Translations under genes and position numbers: made by a program
Shown here: positions 26,389-37,400 of the stretch, piece by piece
Position numbering within the stretch: the first letter of the stretch is position 1
Layout: each line of letters starts with the position of its first letter
The notes under the pieces: generated by a model
What the model was told of the DNA's origin: nothing
Database searches by the model: none
What the model saw: the letters and a program-made list of their open reading frames with translations, nothing else
Source: Parahoeflea halophila
GTDB taxonomy: Bacteria > Pseudomonadota > Alphaproteobacteria > Rhizobiales > Rhizobiaceae
DNA length: 64,000 nt
Direction: 5' to 3'
Assembly (NCBI RefSeq): GCF_900220985.1
Contig: NZ_OCPC01000005.1
Location: forward strand, 310,001-374,000

Positions 26389-27078
26389 TCAGTTCGCCTC
26401 GATCGAGAACTCCGGCGCACCGGTCCATGCGAGCTTCCAGCTTGCGCCGGGGCGGACATTCTGGATGATGCCGGGATCGAAGGCGACAAAGCATCGGCCA
26501 CCCTTGTGGCGCACCGAGGGGTAGATCAGTCCACGATGGCCTTCGCGGCGGAGATCCGCGGCCAGCGCCTGCCCCGCCGGGTAGCCCTTGTTCGGGTCAG
26601 GATCGAGCGCGGGATAAGCGCCGCCATGCAGATCGGGGAAGTCGCCGATGAAATCGGCCAGCAGCTCGACATAGCGCGCCTCGTCCTCGTAGCGGCCGAT
26701 AAAGCCCAGTTCGCGGGTGCGGTGGAAGCCGACTTCCTGCGCACTGGTCAGCATGTCCCAGGCGCAATACCAGGCGCCACGGTCGCCGCTGTTGAAGCGG
26801 TTTCCGCCTGGCCTTGTGTAGGTGAAGGCCGCGTTGATGTGGCTTTCGCCGTAAAGCTTGAGGTCCTGCGCGCGCCGGGCGAAGGCCAGTTCGCGCCGGT
26901 CCAGCGCCGGATTGCCCTCGCGTTCGGCGATCAGCCGGGCGCTGGTCTCGCCCTCGAGATCCGCCAGAACAGCCGCCTCTTCATCGCTGTCGACAAGCCC
27001 GCGAAGGACCGGAGGCTTGTGATGGGTTTCGGAAATCAGGCGGACCAGGGCGCGATCATTGACCAGGGTGATCCTCAC
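26389..27078 (-). CDS. RES-domain toxin of a type II toxin-antitoxin pair
   Basis: 229 residues. RES-domain residues are visible: arginine in GGNRFNSGDRGAWYCA, glutamate in SAQEVGFHRTREL and serine in LIYPSVRHKGG. RES toxins such as MbcT and ParT attack NAD or modify a target by ADP-ribosylation. The start is GTG 27078, overlapping the antitoxin stop by 4 nt (GTGA). The antitoxin comes first, the usual order for RES/Xre pairs. Confidence 0.88.
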   Translation of the reverse strand: MRITLVNDRALVRLISETHHKPPVLRGLVDSDEEAAVLADLEGETSARLIAEREGNPALDRRELAFARRAQDLKLYGESHINAAFTYTRPGGNRFNSGDRGAWYCAWDMLTSAQEVGFHRTRELGFIGRYEDEARYVELLADFIGDFPDLHGGAYPALDPDPNKGYPAGQALAADLRREGHRGLIYPSVRHKGGRCFVAFDPGIIQNVRPGASWKLAWTGAPEFSIEAN

Positions 27079-27464
27079 ACGCCCCCCCGGAGCGCGTCGA
27101 CATAGCTGCGCACGCGCATGATCTTCGGCAGGCCGCCTGCGATCATCGCATCAACAGGCCGTGCGCCGTCGAATTCCGGCCCCCGGTTGGGCAGCTTGAC
27201 CCACCCACCGGCGATCGGTTCGTTGAAATAGAGTTGCAGGGACTTGTAGAGGCCGACAAGCGCGCTCAGCCGCAGCATCTGGTCATGGGTCAAATCACCG
27301 GCGAAACCGGGTTTCTTCGCCCGTTTCCAGGTGGATTCCGACATGTCGGCCAGCGCCGCTGCCTCGCGCTGCGTCAGTGCCCAGGCATCGGCAATCCGGG
27401 CAAACGCCTTCAGCCCGATTGCCTGACGGCTAGGCGTGGCTCGTTCCAGAACCAGGTTTTCCAT
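27075..27464 (-). CDS. Xre/MbcA/ParS-type antitoxin (DUF2384)
   Basis: 129 residues. A helix-turn-helix is seen at LTQREAAALADMSESTWKRAKK (about residues 30-51). The C-terminal DUF2384-like part (FDGARPVDAMIAGGLPKIMRVRSYVDAL) would bind and block the RES toxin. It probably also represses its own promoter. ATG 27464. Directly upstream is a 10-bp palindrome CTCATGTGAG (27509-27518), a possible operator. Confidence 0.88.
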   Translation of the reverse strand: MENLVLERATPSRQAIGLKAFARIADAWALTQREAAALADMSESTWKRAKKPGFAGDLTHDQMLRLSALVGLYKSLQLYFNEPIAGGWVKLPNRGPEFDGARPVDAMIAGGLPKIMRVRSYVDALRGGV

Positions 27465-27660
27465 TGCGCGGCTCCTGACCGTGATCCCGATAGATTACCA
27501 TATCTAAGCTCATGTGAGACATAATTCAAGTTCATATGGTCTGATTTGGATAAGGGCGTTCACTGGTCTTGGCCTGACTATAGCATTACCAGCGGTAACG
27601 GGGCGGCAGCAGGCCCTCCCCCTTGCCTTCTCCGCCAGATTCAGCCTAGATACCACAATC

Positions 27661-27810
27661 CCGTTGGGAGAAGCCGGTGGATACCGGTGCCGAAGGAGCA
27701 ACCGCCCCGGAAACTCTCAGGCAAAAGGACCAACGGAATACTCGGACTCTGGAGAATGGCGCTTTTTCGCGTCTGCCGAAGGGATAACAATCTCAGGCAA
27801 AAGGACAGAG
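27661..27810 (+). ncRNA. Tandem glycine riboswitch
   Basis: Two aptamers in series. Aptamer 1: P1 CCGTTGG (27661-27667) pairs with CCAACGG (27730-27736), enclosing CCGAAGGAGCAA and CTCAGGCAAAAGGAC. Aptamer 2: P1 CTCTG (27747-27751) pairs with CAGAG (27806-27810), enclosing CCGAAGGGATAAC and CTCAGGCAAAAGGAC. The linker is about 10 nt. Both have the conserved core of the gcvT element. It sits 80 nt before gcvT and should turn the glycine cleavage operon on when glycine is high. The expression platform was not resolved; there is no obvious U-tract terminator. Confidence 0.95.
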
Positions 27811-27889
27811 GGGGCTGTTTGAAAGCGTTCGACGCTTGACGATTGGCCCGTGCGCGGTTGACCCCGGCACCTGAGATGGAGACTGCAGC

Positions 27890-29029
27890 GTGGACACCAC
27901 AGCTGACCTTCTGAAAACGCCCCTACATTCCCTGCATCTCGAGCTTGGCGCACGCATGGCCGGGTTTGCCGGCTACGACATGCCAATCCAGTACAAGATG
28001 GGCGTGATGCAGGAGCATTTGCACACCCGCGCAAATGCCGGGCTGTTCGATGTCTCGCATATGGGGCAGATCCTGATCCGCGCGAAAAGCGGCGATGTCC
28101 GCGACGCAGCCCTGGCACTGGAAAAGATCACGCCGGTCGATGTGGCGGATCTCAAACCGGGCCGCCAGCGCTACGGGCTGTTCACCAATGAGAAGGGCGG
28201 ACTTGAAGACGATTTCATGGTCGCCAACCGCGGCGACCATCTCTATCTGGTGGTCAACGCCGCCTGCAAGCACGACGACCTCAAGCGCATCAAGGCGGCG
28301 CTTTCCGAGACCTGCGAGATTGAAGCGCAATTCGGCCGCGGGCTGATCGCGCTGCAGGGCCCGGCGGCGGAAAACGTTCTTTCGTCCTATGCGCCGGAAG
28401 CCGAAGACATGTTGTTCATGGACGTGGCCGAAATCGACATAGCCGGTGTCCCCGCCGTGGTCTCGCGCTCGGGCTACACCGGTGAAGACGGCTATGAAAT
28501 CTCGCTGCCCGCGGAAGAGACCGACCGCATCGCAAGGCTGCTGCTCGACGATGACCACGTCGCACCGATCGGGCTCGGGGCGCGGGACTCGCTCAGGCTC
28601 GAAGCCGGGCTCTGCCTTTACGGCAACGATATCGACGAGACCACCACGCCGGTGGAAGCCAATCTGAAATGGGCGATCCAGAAAGTCCGCCGCACCGGCG
28701 GCGCGCGCGAAGGCGGTTTTCCAGGCGCCGATACCATCCTCGGCCAGTTCGAAAACGGCGCCTCGCGGCTTCGGGTCGGCCTGCAACCCGCCGGCAAGGC
28801 GCCGGTCCGCGCGGGCGCGCAGCTGTTTGAGAGCGACAGCGGCGGCGCGGCCATCGGCACGGTGACATCCGGCGGCTTCGGCCCCAGCGCCGGCGGCCCG
28901 GTGGCCATGGGTTACGTCCCTGCAACGCTAGCCACCCCGGGCACCACGGTGTTTGCAGAAGTGCGTAGCAAGAGGCTTGAACTTGCCGTTGCCGCCCTGC
29001 CCTTCGTCCCCTCCACCTACAAACGCTAA
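27890..29029 (+). CDS. gcvT: Glycine cleavage system T protein (aminomethyltransferase)
   Basis: 379 residues. [18 protein letters not shown] and [15 protein letters not shown] are the N-terminal GcvT motifs; [14 protein letters not shown] and [22 protein letters not shown] carry the folate-site region. It transfers the methylene group from the aminomethyl-lipoyl H protein to tetrahydrofolate, releasing ammonia. The start is GTG 27890 with GGAG 8 nt before. First gene of gcvT-gcvH-gcvP under the tandem glycine riboswitch. Confidence 0.95.
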   Translation: MDTTADLLKTPLHSLHLELGARMAGFAGYDMPIQYKMGVMQEHLHTRANAGLFDVSHMGQILIRAKSGDVRDAALALEKITPVDVADLKPGRQRYGLFTNEKGGLEDDFMVANRGDHLYLVVNAACKHDDLKRIKAALSETCEIEAQFGRGLIALQGPAAENVLSSYAPEAEDMLFMDVAEIDIAGVPAVVSRSGYTGEDGYEISLPAEETDRIARLLLDDDHVAPIGLGARDSLRLEAGLCLYGNDIDETTTPVEANLKWAIQKVRRTGGAREGGFPGADTILGQFENGASRLRVGLQPAGKAPVRAGAQLFESDSGGAAIGTVTSGGFGPSAGGPVAMGYVPATLATPGTTVFAEVRSKRLELAVAALPFVPSTYKR

Positions 29030-29048
29030 AATCAACAGGAACAGCACC

Positions 29049-29411
29049 ATGCTCAAATTCACCGAAGACCACGAATGGCTCAAGATCGAGGGCGATGTCG
29101 CCACGGTCGGCATTACCGAACACGCCGCCGAACAGCTCGGCGATCTGGTGTTTGTCGAACTGCCCGAGGTCGGCGCCAAGCTCGAGAAAGGCGGCGAGGC
29201 CTCGACGGTGGAATCGGTCAAGGCGGCATCGGACGTCTATTGCCCGCTCGCCGGCGAGATCACCGAGGTCAACCAGGCGATTGCCGACGACCCATCGCTG
29301 GTCAATTCCGACCCGACCGGCGCCGGCTGGTTCTTCAAGCTCAAGCTCGATGATGCAAACAGCGCCAATGAGCTGATGGACGAAGCCGCTTACAAATCCA
29401 TGATCGGCTGA
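29049..29411 (+). CDS. gcvH: Glycine cleavage system H protein
   Basis: 120 residues. The lipoyl-lysine site is in [13 protein letters not shown] (about residue 59). Start [14 protein letters not shown] is typical. It shuttles the aminomethyl group between P, T and L proteins. ATG 29049 is preceded by CAGGAACAG. The L protein gene is not in the window. Confidence 0.96.
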   Translation: MLKFTEDHEWLKIEGDVATVGITEHAAEQLGDLVFVELPEVGAKLEKGGEASTVESVKAASDVYCPLAGEITEVNQAIADDPSLVNSDPTGAGWFFKLKLDDANSANELMDEAAYKSMIG

Positions 29412-29419
29412 GACAGACC

Positions 29420-32272
29420 ATGACCATCAAGCTGACCGACTACAATCCTTACGACTTCGCCAACCGGCGTCATATCGGCCCGTCACCGGCGGAGATCGCC
29501 GACATGCTCGAGACCGTCGGGGCGTCCTCGCTCGACGCGCTGATCGAGGAGACCGTGCCGGGCTCGATCCGGCAGAAGGCGCCGCTCGATTTCGGGGATC
29601 CGATGAGCGAGCGCGAGGTGCTCGACCACCTGCGCGCGACGGCGAAGAAGAACAAGGTGATGCTGTCACTGATCGGTCAGGGCTATCACGGCACCATCAT
29701 GCCGCCGGTGATCCAGCGCACAATCCTGGAAAATCCGGCCTGGTACACCGCCTACACGCCCTACCAGCCGGAAATCAGCCAGGGCCGGCTGGAAGCGCTC
29801 TTGAACTTCCAGACCATGGTCGCCGATCTGACCGGGCTCGATATTGCCAATGCGTCGCTGCTTGACGAGGCGACGGCGGCGGCGGAAGCCATGGCGATGG
29901 CCGAGCGGGCCTCGAAATCCAAGCGCACCGCCTTCTTCGTCGACCACCACTGTCACCCGCAAACCATCGACGTAATCCGCACCCGGGCCGAGCCGCTCGG
30001 CTGGGAGGTGGTCGTCGGCGATCCGTTCACCGAGCTGGATCCGGAAACCGTATTCGGGGCGATCTTCCAGTATCCCGGCACCTTTGGCCATGTGCATGAT
30101 TTCACCGACGTGATCGCCACGCTGCATGCGCACAAGGGGATTGCCGTCGTTGCCGCCGATCCGCTGTCGCTGACGCTGCTGAAGTCCCCCGGCGAAATGG
30201 GGGCCGATATCGCCGTCGGTTCGATGCAACGCTTCGGCGTGCCCGTCGGCTATGGCGGGCCGCACGCGGCCTATATGGCGGTGAAGGACGCCTACAAGCG
30301 TTCGATGCCCGGCCGTCTGGTCGGCGTCACAGTCGATACGCGTGGCAACCAGGCCTACCGGCTTGCGCTGCAAACCCGCGAGCAGCATATCCGCCGCGAG
30401 AAGGCGACCTCGAACATTTGCACCGCGCAGGTGCTGCTTGCCGTCATTGCGTCGATGTATGCCGTTTTCCACGGACCGGTTGGCCTGAGGGCAATAGCAG
30501 GCCGGGTGCACATCAAGGCGGCAAAGCTGGCGGCCGGGCTGAAGCAGCTTGATTTCATCATCGATCCGGCGATCTTCTTCGACACGGTCACCGTGTTCGC
30601 CGAAGGCCGCCAGGCCGAAATCCTCGCGGCAGCGCGGGCCGAAGGCATCAATCTGCGCAAGGTCGGCGATGATCGCATCGGCATCGCGCTCGATGAAGTC
30701 TCGCGTCCAGCCACCGTGGAGGCGGTGTGGCGTGCCTTTGGCGGCAATCTCAAGTTCAACGACATGCTGGCCGAACCGGTGATCGCCGATCCGCTGGTGC
30801 GCAAGACGGAATACCTCCAGCATCCGATCTTCCACATGAACCGCGCCGAAAGCGAGATGACCCGCTATATCCGGCGGCTGTCGGACAAGGACCTGGCGCT
30901 TGACCGGACGATGATCCCGCTCGGCTCCTGCACCATGAAGCTCAATGCGACGGCGGAAATGCTGTCGATCACCTGGCCGGAATTCGCCGACATCCATCCC
31001 TTTGCGCCGGCCGACCAGGCGCTGGGCTACAAGCAGATGATCGACGATCTGTCGGACAAGCTGTGCCAGATCACAGGCTATGACGCGATCTCGATGCAGC
31101 CCAACTCCGGGGCGCAGGGCGAATATGCCGGGCTGATGGCGATCCGCAGCTTTCACCGCGCCAATGGCGATGCGCACCGCCATGTCTGCCTGATTCCGAC
31201 CTCCGCCCACGGCACCAACCCAGCTTCAGCCCAGATGGCGGGGATGACGGTGGTGGCGGTCGGCACCCGCGAGAACGGCGACATCGACCTCGACGATTTC
31301 CGCGCCAAGGCCGAACAGCACGCGGACAATCTCGCCGCCTGCATGATCACCTACCCCTCCACCCATGGCGTGTTCGAGGAGACGGCGGCGGAAGTCTGTG
31401 CGATTACGCATAAATACGGTGGTCAGGTCTATCTCGATGGCGCCAATCTCAATGCGCTGGTCGGGCTTGCGCGGCCGGGCGACATCGGCGCCGATGTCAG
31501 CCACCTGAATTTGCACAAGACCTTCTGCATCCCGCATGGCGGTGGCGGTCCGGGCATGGGGCCGATCGGGGTCAAGGCGCATCTGACCCCGCATCTGCCC
31601 GGCCATTGCGTCACCGACGGCAAGCCGGGTGCCGTGTCAGCCGCGCCTTATGGCTCAGCCTCGATCCTGCCGATTTCATGGGCCTATTGCCTGATGATGG
31701 GCGGCGAGGGCCTGACCCAGGCGACCAAGATCGCGATCCTGAATGCCAACTACATCGCCGCGCGGCTCAAGGGCGCCTATGACGTGCTCTACACCTCGGC
31801 CTCGGGGCGGGTGGCGCATGAGTGCATTCTCGACACCCGGCCGCTGGTGCAAAGTGCAGGCGTTACCGTCGACGATGTCGCCAAGAGGCTGATCGATTGC
31901 GGCTTCCATGCGCCGACGATGAGCTGGCCGGTGGCCGGAACGCTGATGATCGAACCGACGGAATCGGAGGTCAAGGCCGAGCTCGACCGGTTCTGTGCCG
32001 CGATGCTGGCCATCCGCGACGAGGCCTGGGCGATCGAGGACGGGCGGCTCGACAAGGAGAACAACCCGCTCAAGAGAGCACCGCACACGATCGAGGATCT
32101 GGTCGGCCCCTGGGACCGGCCCTATGACCGTGAGACCGCGTGCTTCCCGGCCGGTGCGATCCGCAACGCCAAGTATTTTGCCCCGGTCAACCGGGTCGAC
32201 AATGTCTATGGCGACCGGCATCTCGTCTGTTCCTGCCCGCCGATGTCGGACTACGCCGAAGCGGCGGAATAA
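29420..32272 (+). CDS. gcvP: Glycine dehydrogenase (decarboxylating), single-chain P protein
   Basis: 950 residues, the long fused form. The start has [15 protein letters not shown], and the PLP-lysine motif is in [19 protein letters not shown] in the C-terminal half. [18 protein letters not shown] marks the pseudo-domain in the N-terminal half. It decarboxylates glycine and passes the aminomethyl group to GcvH. ATG 29420 follows the gcvH stop by 8 nt. A strong hairpin follows. Confidence 0.96.
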   Translation: MTIKLTDYNPYDFANRRHIGPSPAEIADMLETVGASSLDALIEETVPGSIRQKAPLDFGDPMSEREVLDHLRATAKKNKVMLSLIGQGYHGTIMPPVIQRTILENPAWYTAYTPYQPEISQGRLEALLNFQTMVADLTGLDIANASLLDEATAAAEAMAMAERASKSKRTAFFVDHHCHPQTIDVIRTRAEPLGWEVVVGDPFTELDPETVFGAIFQYPGTFGHVHDFTDVIATLHAHKGIAVVAADPLSLTLLKSPGEMGADIAVGSMQRFGVPVGYGGPHAAYMAVKDAYKRSMPGRLVGVTVDTRGNQAYRLALQTREQHIRREKATSNICTAQVLLAVIASMYAVFHGPVGLRAIAGRVHIKAAKLAAGLKQLDFIIDPAIFFDTVTVFAEGRQAEILAAARAEGINLRKVGDDRIGIALDEVSRPATVEAVWRAFGGNLKFNDMLAEPVIADPLVRKTEYLQHPIFHMNRAESEMTRYIRRLSDKDLALDRTMIPLGSCTMKLNATAEMLSITWPEFADIHPFAPADQALGYKQMIDDLSDKLCQITGYDAISMQPNSGAQGEYAGLMAIRSFHRANGDAHRHVCLIPTSAHGTNPASAQMAGMTVVAVGTRENGDIDLDDFRAKAEQHADNLAACMITYPSTHGVFEETAAEVCAITHKYGGQVYLDGANLNALVGLARPGDIGADVSHLNLHKTFCIPHGGGGPGMGPIGVKAHLTPHLPGHCVTDGKPGAVSAAPYGSASILPISWAYCLMMGGEGLTQATKIAILNANYIAARLKGAYDVLYTSASGRVAHECILDTRPLVQSAGVTVDDVAKRLIDCGFHAPTMSWPVAGTLMIEPTESEVKAELDRFCAAMLAIRDEAWAIEDGRLDKENNPLKRAPHTIEDLVGPWDRPYDRETACFPAGAIRNAKYFAPVNRVDNVYGDRHLVCSCPPMSDYAEAAE

Positions 32273-32290
32273 GTACTTCCCCGAGTTTGA

Positions 32291-32316
32291 AAGAGGCGGC
32301 TCCAGGGCCGCCTCTT
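32291..32316 (+). terminator. Terminator hairpin after gcvP
   Basis: Perfect 10-bp stem AAGAGGCGGC/GCCGCCTCTT around a 6-nt loop, 18 nt after the gcvP stop. The downstream tract is CTGT rather than poly-U, so efficiency is uncertain. Confidence 0.7.
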
Positions 32317-32485
32317 CTGTATCCAGCCCCTGATGGCGGCAAAGCCGTGTCATTGCGAACTTGTCTCAACGCGGCACGACACTTTGCTTCCGCGCGTCGT
32401 GCACTTGGGCACCCGGGCGCCTTGCGCCTGGGCACCCGTCCGCCGCGCGGCTAGACGTTAAGGTAGCTTGCGTCCCGGCACTTGA

Positions 32486-32503
32486 TGAATGAATATTCAT
32501 TCA
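32486..32503. promoter_or_regulatory. 18-bp palindromic operator for the TetR regulator
   Basis: TGAATGAATATTCATTCA is a perfect 18-bp palindrome, 112 nt before the tetR-like start. Palindromes of the form TGAATGA/TCATTCA are typical binding sites of AcrR/NalC-like TetR repressors that control RND pumps. It probably mediates autorepression of the whole three-gene operon. Confidence 0.8.
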
Positions 32504-32614
32504 CTATAGATACGGGCAAGCATTTCGGGTGATCCGGTTTGACATCGGCCTTCGCAGGAAGTTCACGGGAGCCCGTCTCGCCTCGCAGTGCATCAGCCAT
32601 CCAAGGACCGTCCC

Positions 32615-33238
32615 ATGGACACATCTGCCGCCAGCCCCGCGAGCAAACGCGCCTCGGACATTCTCGATCAGGTCAAGTCGGTGTTTGCCTCGAACGGGTT
32701 CGAGGGCGCGTCAATGCAGGACCTCGCCCAGGCCGCGCAAATGAGCGTCGGCAATTTTTACCGGTATTTCTCTTCCAAGAACGCGATCGTCACGGCGCTG
32801 GTCAAACGCGACCTCGAGGAGATCGAAACCTTTTTCGAAGCGGTTCAGTCTTCGGAAAACCCGGGCGTGACGTTCATGAGCCTGCTGCGCCACCGCATCG
32901 AGACATTGCCGTTTGAGAAGGCCGCACTGTGGAGCGAGGTTCAGGCCGCTTCCTACCGATGCCCCGAGATCACCACGCTGATGTGTGCGATGGACGAAAC
33001 GGTGCGCAGAAATGTCGTCATGGCGCTGGTTCGCATTCACGGCGACGACAGCGCGGCTGCGCGGGAAATCTTCGAGACGCGCGCGCAGCTTCTGATGTTG
33101 CTGGTTCACGGTTTTGCCCAGCGAAAATACTGCACCGGCGCGGATGCAGGTTCCGAGGACTATGTCGCGCTCGGCGAACTTGTCCTCTCGACATTGCACG
33201 ACACCATCTTCACCCCACCTGCCCTCCCCGCCGAATGA
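32615..33238 (+). CDS. TetR-family repressor of the RND efflux operon
   Basis: 207 residues. N-terminal helix-turn-helix: ILDQVKSVFASNGFEGASM, then LAQAAQMSVGNFYRYFSSKNAIV, the canonical TetR pattern. The rest is the ligand-binding domain. ATG 32615 is chosen with AAGGA (32602-32606) 8 nt ahead; GTG 32588 is possible but poorer. Stop overlaps the next start (ATGA 33235-33238), so the repressor is made with the pump it controls. Confidence 0.9.
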   Translation: MDTSAASPASKRASDILDQVKSVFASNGFEGASMQDLAQAAQMSVGNFYRYFSSKNAIVTALVKRDLEEIETFFEAVQSSENPGVTFMSLLRHRIETLPFEKAALWSEVQAASYRCPEITTLMCAMDETVRRNVVMALVRIHGDDSAAAREIFETRAQLLMLLVHGFAQRKYCTGADAGSEDYVALGELVLSTLHDTIFTPPALPAE

Positions 33239-34443
33239 CCGGACCAGCCATGCGCCCTCCCCTTCTTTTCGCCCTCTCCCTTTTCGCAGCCATGGCCCTG
33301 CCCGCGGGCGCCGCAGACACGGAGACGCCAGCAACCAGCGGCAGCCTGGCGCCCGCGATCATCGCCGTCAGGGCCGAGACAACCCCGATCACCGACCGTG
33401 TGCTGTCCAACGGCATGATTGCTGCCCGTGAAGAGGTGCTGGTGGCGCCGCAGGTCGAAGGGCTGGCGATCGAAAGCCTTAAGGCCGATATCGGCGATCA
33501 GGTGAAAGCTGGCTCCGTACTGGCCACTCTGTCGAAGGATCAGCTGATCCTGCAGCGCAGCCAGTTCGAGGCCAACCGTGCCAAGGCCATGGCCGCCATC
33601 GCCCAGCTTGAGGCACAGCTGGCGGAAGTTCAAACCAACACCCGCGAAACGGTGAAAGCCAGCGAGCGCGCCAGGAAGCTCGCCGCCCAGGGAACCTATT
33701 CCACCGTGCAGGCGGAACAGGCCGAAGCCCAGGCGACAGCAGCTGAGGCGCGGGTCCGCTCGGTCGAGGAATCGATCAAGGTGGCGCAGGCCGACATTGC
33801 CGTGATCGACGCACAGATGCAGGACATCGAGCTGCGTCTGGCCCGCAGCGAGGTCAAGGCGCCGGTGTCGGGCATCGTCTCGGCACGCGGGGCGCGTATC
33901 GGTGCGATCGCCAGCGCCGGCGCAGGGCCGCTTTTCACCATCATCCGGGATGGCGAGCTGGAGCTGCGCGCCGACATCGCCGAGGCCGACATGCACCGCG
34001 TGGCGGAAGGCCAGAAAGTGCTGGTCCACCTTATCGGCGCTGAGCGACCGATCGAAGCAACCATACGGCTGGTCGATCCGACGCTGAACACGACGACACG
34101 CCTGGGCATGGCCCGCATCGAGATCGCCGATGACGCCAATCTTCGTGCCGGAATGTTCGCAGACGCCGAGATCATTGTCGCAAGCCGCGATGCCGTGACC
34201 GTGCCTGTCACCTCGGTCAACATGACCCGGAGCAGCGCCAGCGTTCTCAAGATCGACGACGGTGTCGCCACCCGCACTGCGGTGACCACCGGCATTCGAG
34301 AAGGCGGGCGCGTGGAGATCATTGACGGACTGGCCGAGGGGGACCTGATCGTCGCCAAGGCCGGCGCCTTCGTGCGAGACGGAGACCGGATCACGCCGGT
34401 GGAAGAAACCGACAGCGGCACGACTGCCGCAATCACCGAGTGA
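33235..34443 (+). CDS. RND efflux membrane fusion protein
   Basis: 402 residues with a signal peptide (FALSLFAAMALPAGAAD) and no lipobox cysteine. VLVAPQVEGLAIESLKADIGDQVKAGSVLATL and later SEVKAPVSGIVSARGARIGAIA are the two lipoyl-like halves; the region between (residues about 115-205) is an alpha-helical hairpin. It links the inner-membrane pump to an outer-membrane channel, which is not encoded here. ATG 33235 or 33250. Confidence 0.9.
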   Translation: MTGPAMRPPLLFALSLFAAMALPAGAADTETPATSGSLAPAIIAVRAETTPITDRVLSNGMIAAREEVLVAPQVEGLAIESLKADIGDQVKAGSVLATLSKDQLILQRSQFEANRAKAMAAIAQLEAQLAEVQTNTRETVKASERARKLAAQGTYSTVQAEQAEAQATAAEARVRSVEESIKVAQADIAVIDAQMQDIELRLARSEVKAPVSGIVSARGARIGAIASAGAGPLFTIIRDGELELRADIAEADMHRVAEGQKVLVHLIGAERPIEATIRLVDPTLNTTTRLGMARIEIADDANLRAGMFADAEIIVASRDAVTVPVTSVNMTRSSASVLKIDDGVATRTAVTTGIREGGRVEIIDGLAEGDLIVAKAGAFVRDGDRITPVEETDSGTTAAITE

Positions 34444-34453
34444 GGCTCCCGAG

Positions 34454-37400
34454 ATGAACTTTTCCGCCTGGGCCATTCGCAACCCGATCGCACCGATCCT
34501 CGGATTTGCGCTGCTGACGATCGTCGGGATCCAGTCCTTCTTCACCCTGCCGATCACACGGTTTCCCAATATCGACGTGCCGCTGGTTTCCATCACCGTG
34601 GTGCAGTCGGGCGCAGCCCCTTCCGAAATGGAAGCCCAGGTCACAAAGGAAATCGAGGATGCGGTCGCGGGCATCAACGGCGTCGACGACATCGGCTCCA
34701 CCGTGTCCGACGGAATTTCGAACACGACCGTGATCTTCCGGATGGAAGTGCCGACCGACCAGGCGGTACAGGACGTCAAGGACGCCATTGACGGTGTGCG
34801 CGGCGATCTGCCGGCCTCGGTGGAAGAGCCGATCGTCACACGGGTCGATGTCGAGGGCCAGGCGATCATGACATTTGCGGTGCATGCACCCGACATGACG
34901 CTCGAGGAAGCGTCTTGGTTTGTCGACGACACCATCAAGCGGGCGCTGCAGGGCCAGCGCGGGGTCGGCAAGGTCGACCGACACGGCGGCGCGGACCGGG
35001 AAATCCGTGTTGAACTGGATCCGGCCCGTCTCGATTCCTACGGCATCACCGCAGCCGACGTGAACCGGCAGCTGCGCGCCACCAACGCCAATCTCGGCGG
35101 GGGCCGTGGCGAGGTCGGCGCCCGCGAACAGGTGATCCGGACGCTCGGCGATGCCCAGGATGCGGCGTCGCTGGAACAAACCACCATCGCCCTGCCGAAC
35201 GGGCGTTTCGTCCGGCTTGGTGAACTGGGCACGGTGCAGGACACCTATGAAGAGCTGCGCTCCTTCGGACGCTACAATGGCGATCAGGTGGTGTCGTTTG
35301 CGGTGTTCCGCTCAAAAGGCGCCAGTGAAATCTCGGTCTTCGAAGTGGTGAACGAAACCCTGGACGAGATCCGGGCCGAGTACCCGAATGTGGAACTGGT
35401 TCCCGTCGATGACACCGTGTTCTTCACCTATGGCAACTACGAGTCTGCGCTGCACACGCTGGTGGAAGGCGCGTTGCTGGCGGTTCTGGTGGTGTTTCTG
35501 TTCCTGAGAAACTGGCGAGCCACGCTGATTGCGGCGGTGGCGCTTCCGCTGTCGGCGATCCCGACATTCTACGTCATGGAGCTTCTCGGCTTCTCGCTCA
35601 ACCTGGTCAGCCTGCTGGCGATCACGCTGGCCACCGGCATTCTGGTCGATGATGCGATCGTGGAAGTGGAAAACATCTCTCGGCATATCCGCATGGGCAA
35701 ATCCCCTTACCGGGCGTCGGTCGAAGCCGCGGATGAGATCGGGCTGGCGGTGATCGCCACCACCTTCACCATCATCGCGGTGTTCGTGCCGGTGTCGTTC
35801 ATGCCCGGCATTCCGGGGCAGTACTTCATCCAGTTCGGCATGACGGTCGCCGTGGCGGTGATGTTCTCGCTGCTTGTCGCACGGCTGATCACGCCGATGA
35901 TGGCTGCCTATCTGATGCGCGACAGCGATGCGCATGAGGAAGCCGAGGGCGGCGGACCGGTGATGCGCGCCTACACCTGGCTGATTTCCAAGACGTTGCG
36001 CTGGAAATACACGACCCTGCTCGCAGCCATCGGCTCGCTGGTGGTCGCCGTCTACTTCCTGATGCAGGTGCCCGGCTCGTTCCTGCCGCCCGACGATGTG
36101 TCGCGTGTCAGCATCAGCGTCGAACTGCCGCCAGGTGCAACGCTGGAAGATACCGATCGCACCACCGAAGCCATGCGTCAGATTATCGCCGGCATTGACG
36201 ATGTCGAAAACGTCTTCGTTCTCGGCGGCAGCTCGCCCAAGGGCGAGGTCGATATCCGCCGTGCGTCCATCTCCGTGCTCCTGGAGAAGATCGAGCACTC
36301 GATTGTCAAGACGGTGGTCAATGGCCTGGCGGACGCGGTTCCCTTCGTCTCCGATTCCCTGCCGCGCATGGAAGTGCTGGGCCGGGTCCGGTCGCAGGCG
36401 GAGATCGAAGCCGAAATCTTCGAGAAGCTGGCGGTGGTTCCCGACATCAGGGCCTACAAGCTCAATGATCGCGGTGAACGTGACCTGACCTACAACGTGA
36501 TCTCGAACGACGACGCGGCGATTGACCGGGCCGTCGCCATTCTCGAGCCCAAGCTCAAGGCCGAGAAGGTGCTGTCGAGCGTCAGCGTCTCGGGCTCCCT
36601 GCCCCGTCCGGAAGTGCAGATCCGGCCGCGGACCGAGGAAGCTGCAAGGCTCGGCGTAACCACCGCGCAAATCGCCGAAACCGTGCGCGTCGCCACCATC
36701 GGCGATGTTGATGCGGCGCTGGCCAAGATCTCGCTCGACAACCGCCAGATCCCGATCCGGGTTCAGCTCGATCCGGTCTACCGGGCCGATATCGACCGGA
36801 TCGGCAATCTGCGAGTCGCCACCTCGAAGGGCGTGTCGGTGCCGCTGAAGACCGTTGCCGACATTATCATCACGCAAGGCCCCTCGACCATCAACCGCTT
36901 CAACCGCGAACGCCAGGCCACCATCGGCGCCAGCCTTCCGATCGGGGTGGCGCTGGACACGGCCAAGAACCGGTTCAACGAGATCGTCGCCACCACCGAG
37001 CTGCCGGCCGGGGTACAGGTGCTGGAGGCAGGTGATGCGGAAGTCCAGGCAGAAATGCAGGAAAGCTTCCTCAACGCCATGCTGATGGGGCTGATGCTGG
37101 TGCTCACGGTGCTGATCCTGCTGTTCAAGGACGTGATCCAGCCGTTCACCATCCTGTTCTCGCTGCCGCTGGCCATCGGCGGTGTCGCAGCCGGCCTGAT
37201 CCTGACCAACAACGCCATGTCGATGCCGGTGCTGATCGGCATCCTGATGCTGATGGGGATCGTCACCAAGAACGCCATCCTGCTCGTCGATTTCGCCGTC
37301 GAACTGATCCGCTCCGGCCGCGAACGGGTCGGCGCGATGATCGAAGCCGGACAGAAACGCGCGCGGCCGATCGTGATGACCTCGATCGCGATGTCGGCCG

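Larger units (their letters stand above)
32273..32614. other. Gap with gcv terminator and efflux operon control region
   Basis: No gene is seen. AAGAGGCGGC (32291-32300) and GCCGCCTCTT (32307-32316) form a 10-bp stem after gcvP, a likely terminator though lacking a U tract. CCCGGGCGC (32412-32420) and GCGCCTGGG (32424-32432) make a second GC-rich hairpin. The TetR operator described separately lies at 32486-32503. Confidence 0.6.

Noticed and set aside
29666-31210. 514-codon open frame on the minus strand
   Set aside because: Antisense to gcvP, with no start signal or domain.
33160-34971. 603-codon open frame on the minus strand
   Set aside because: Antisense to the membrane fusion protein and RND genes; composition is of a shadow frame.
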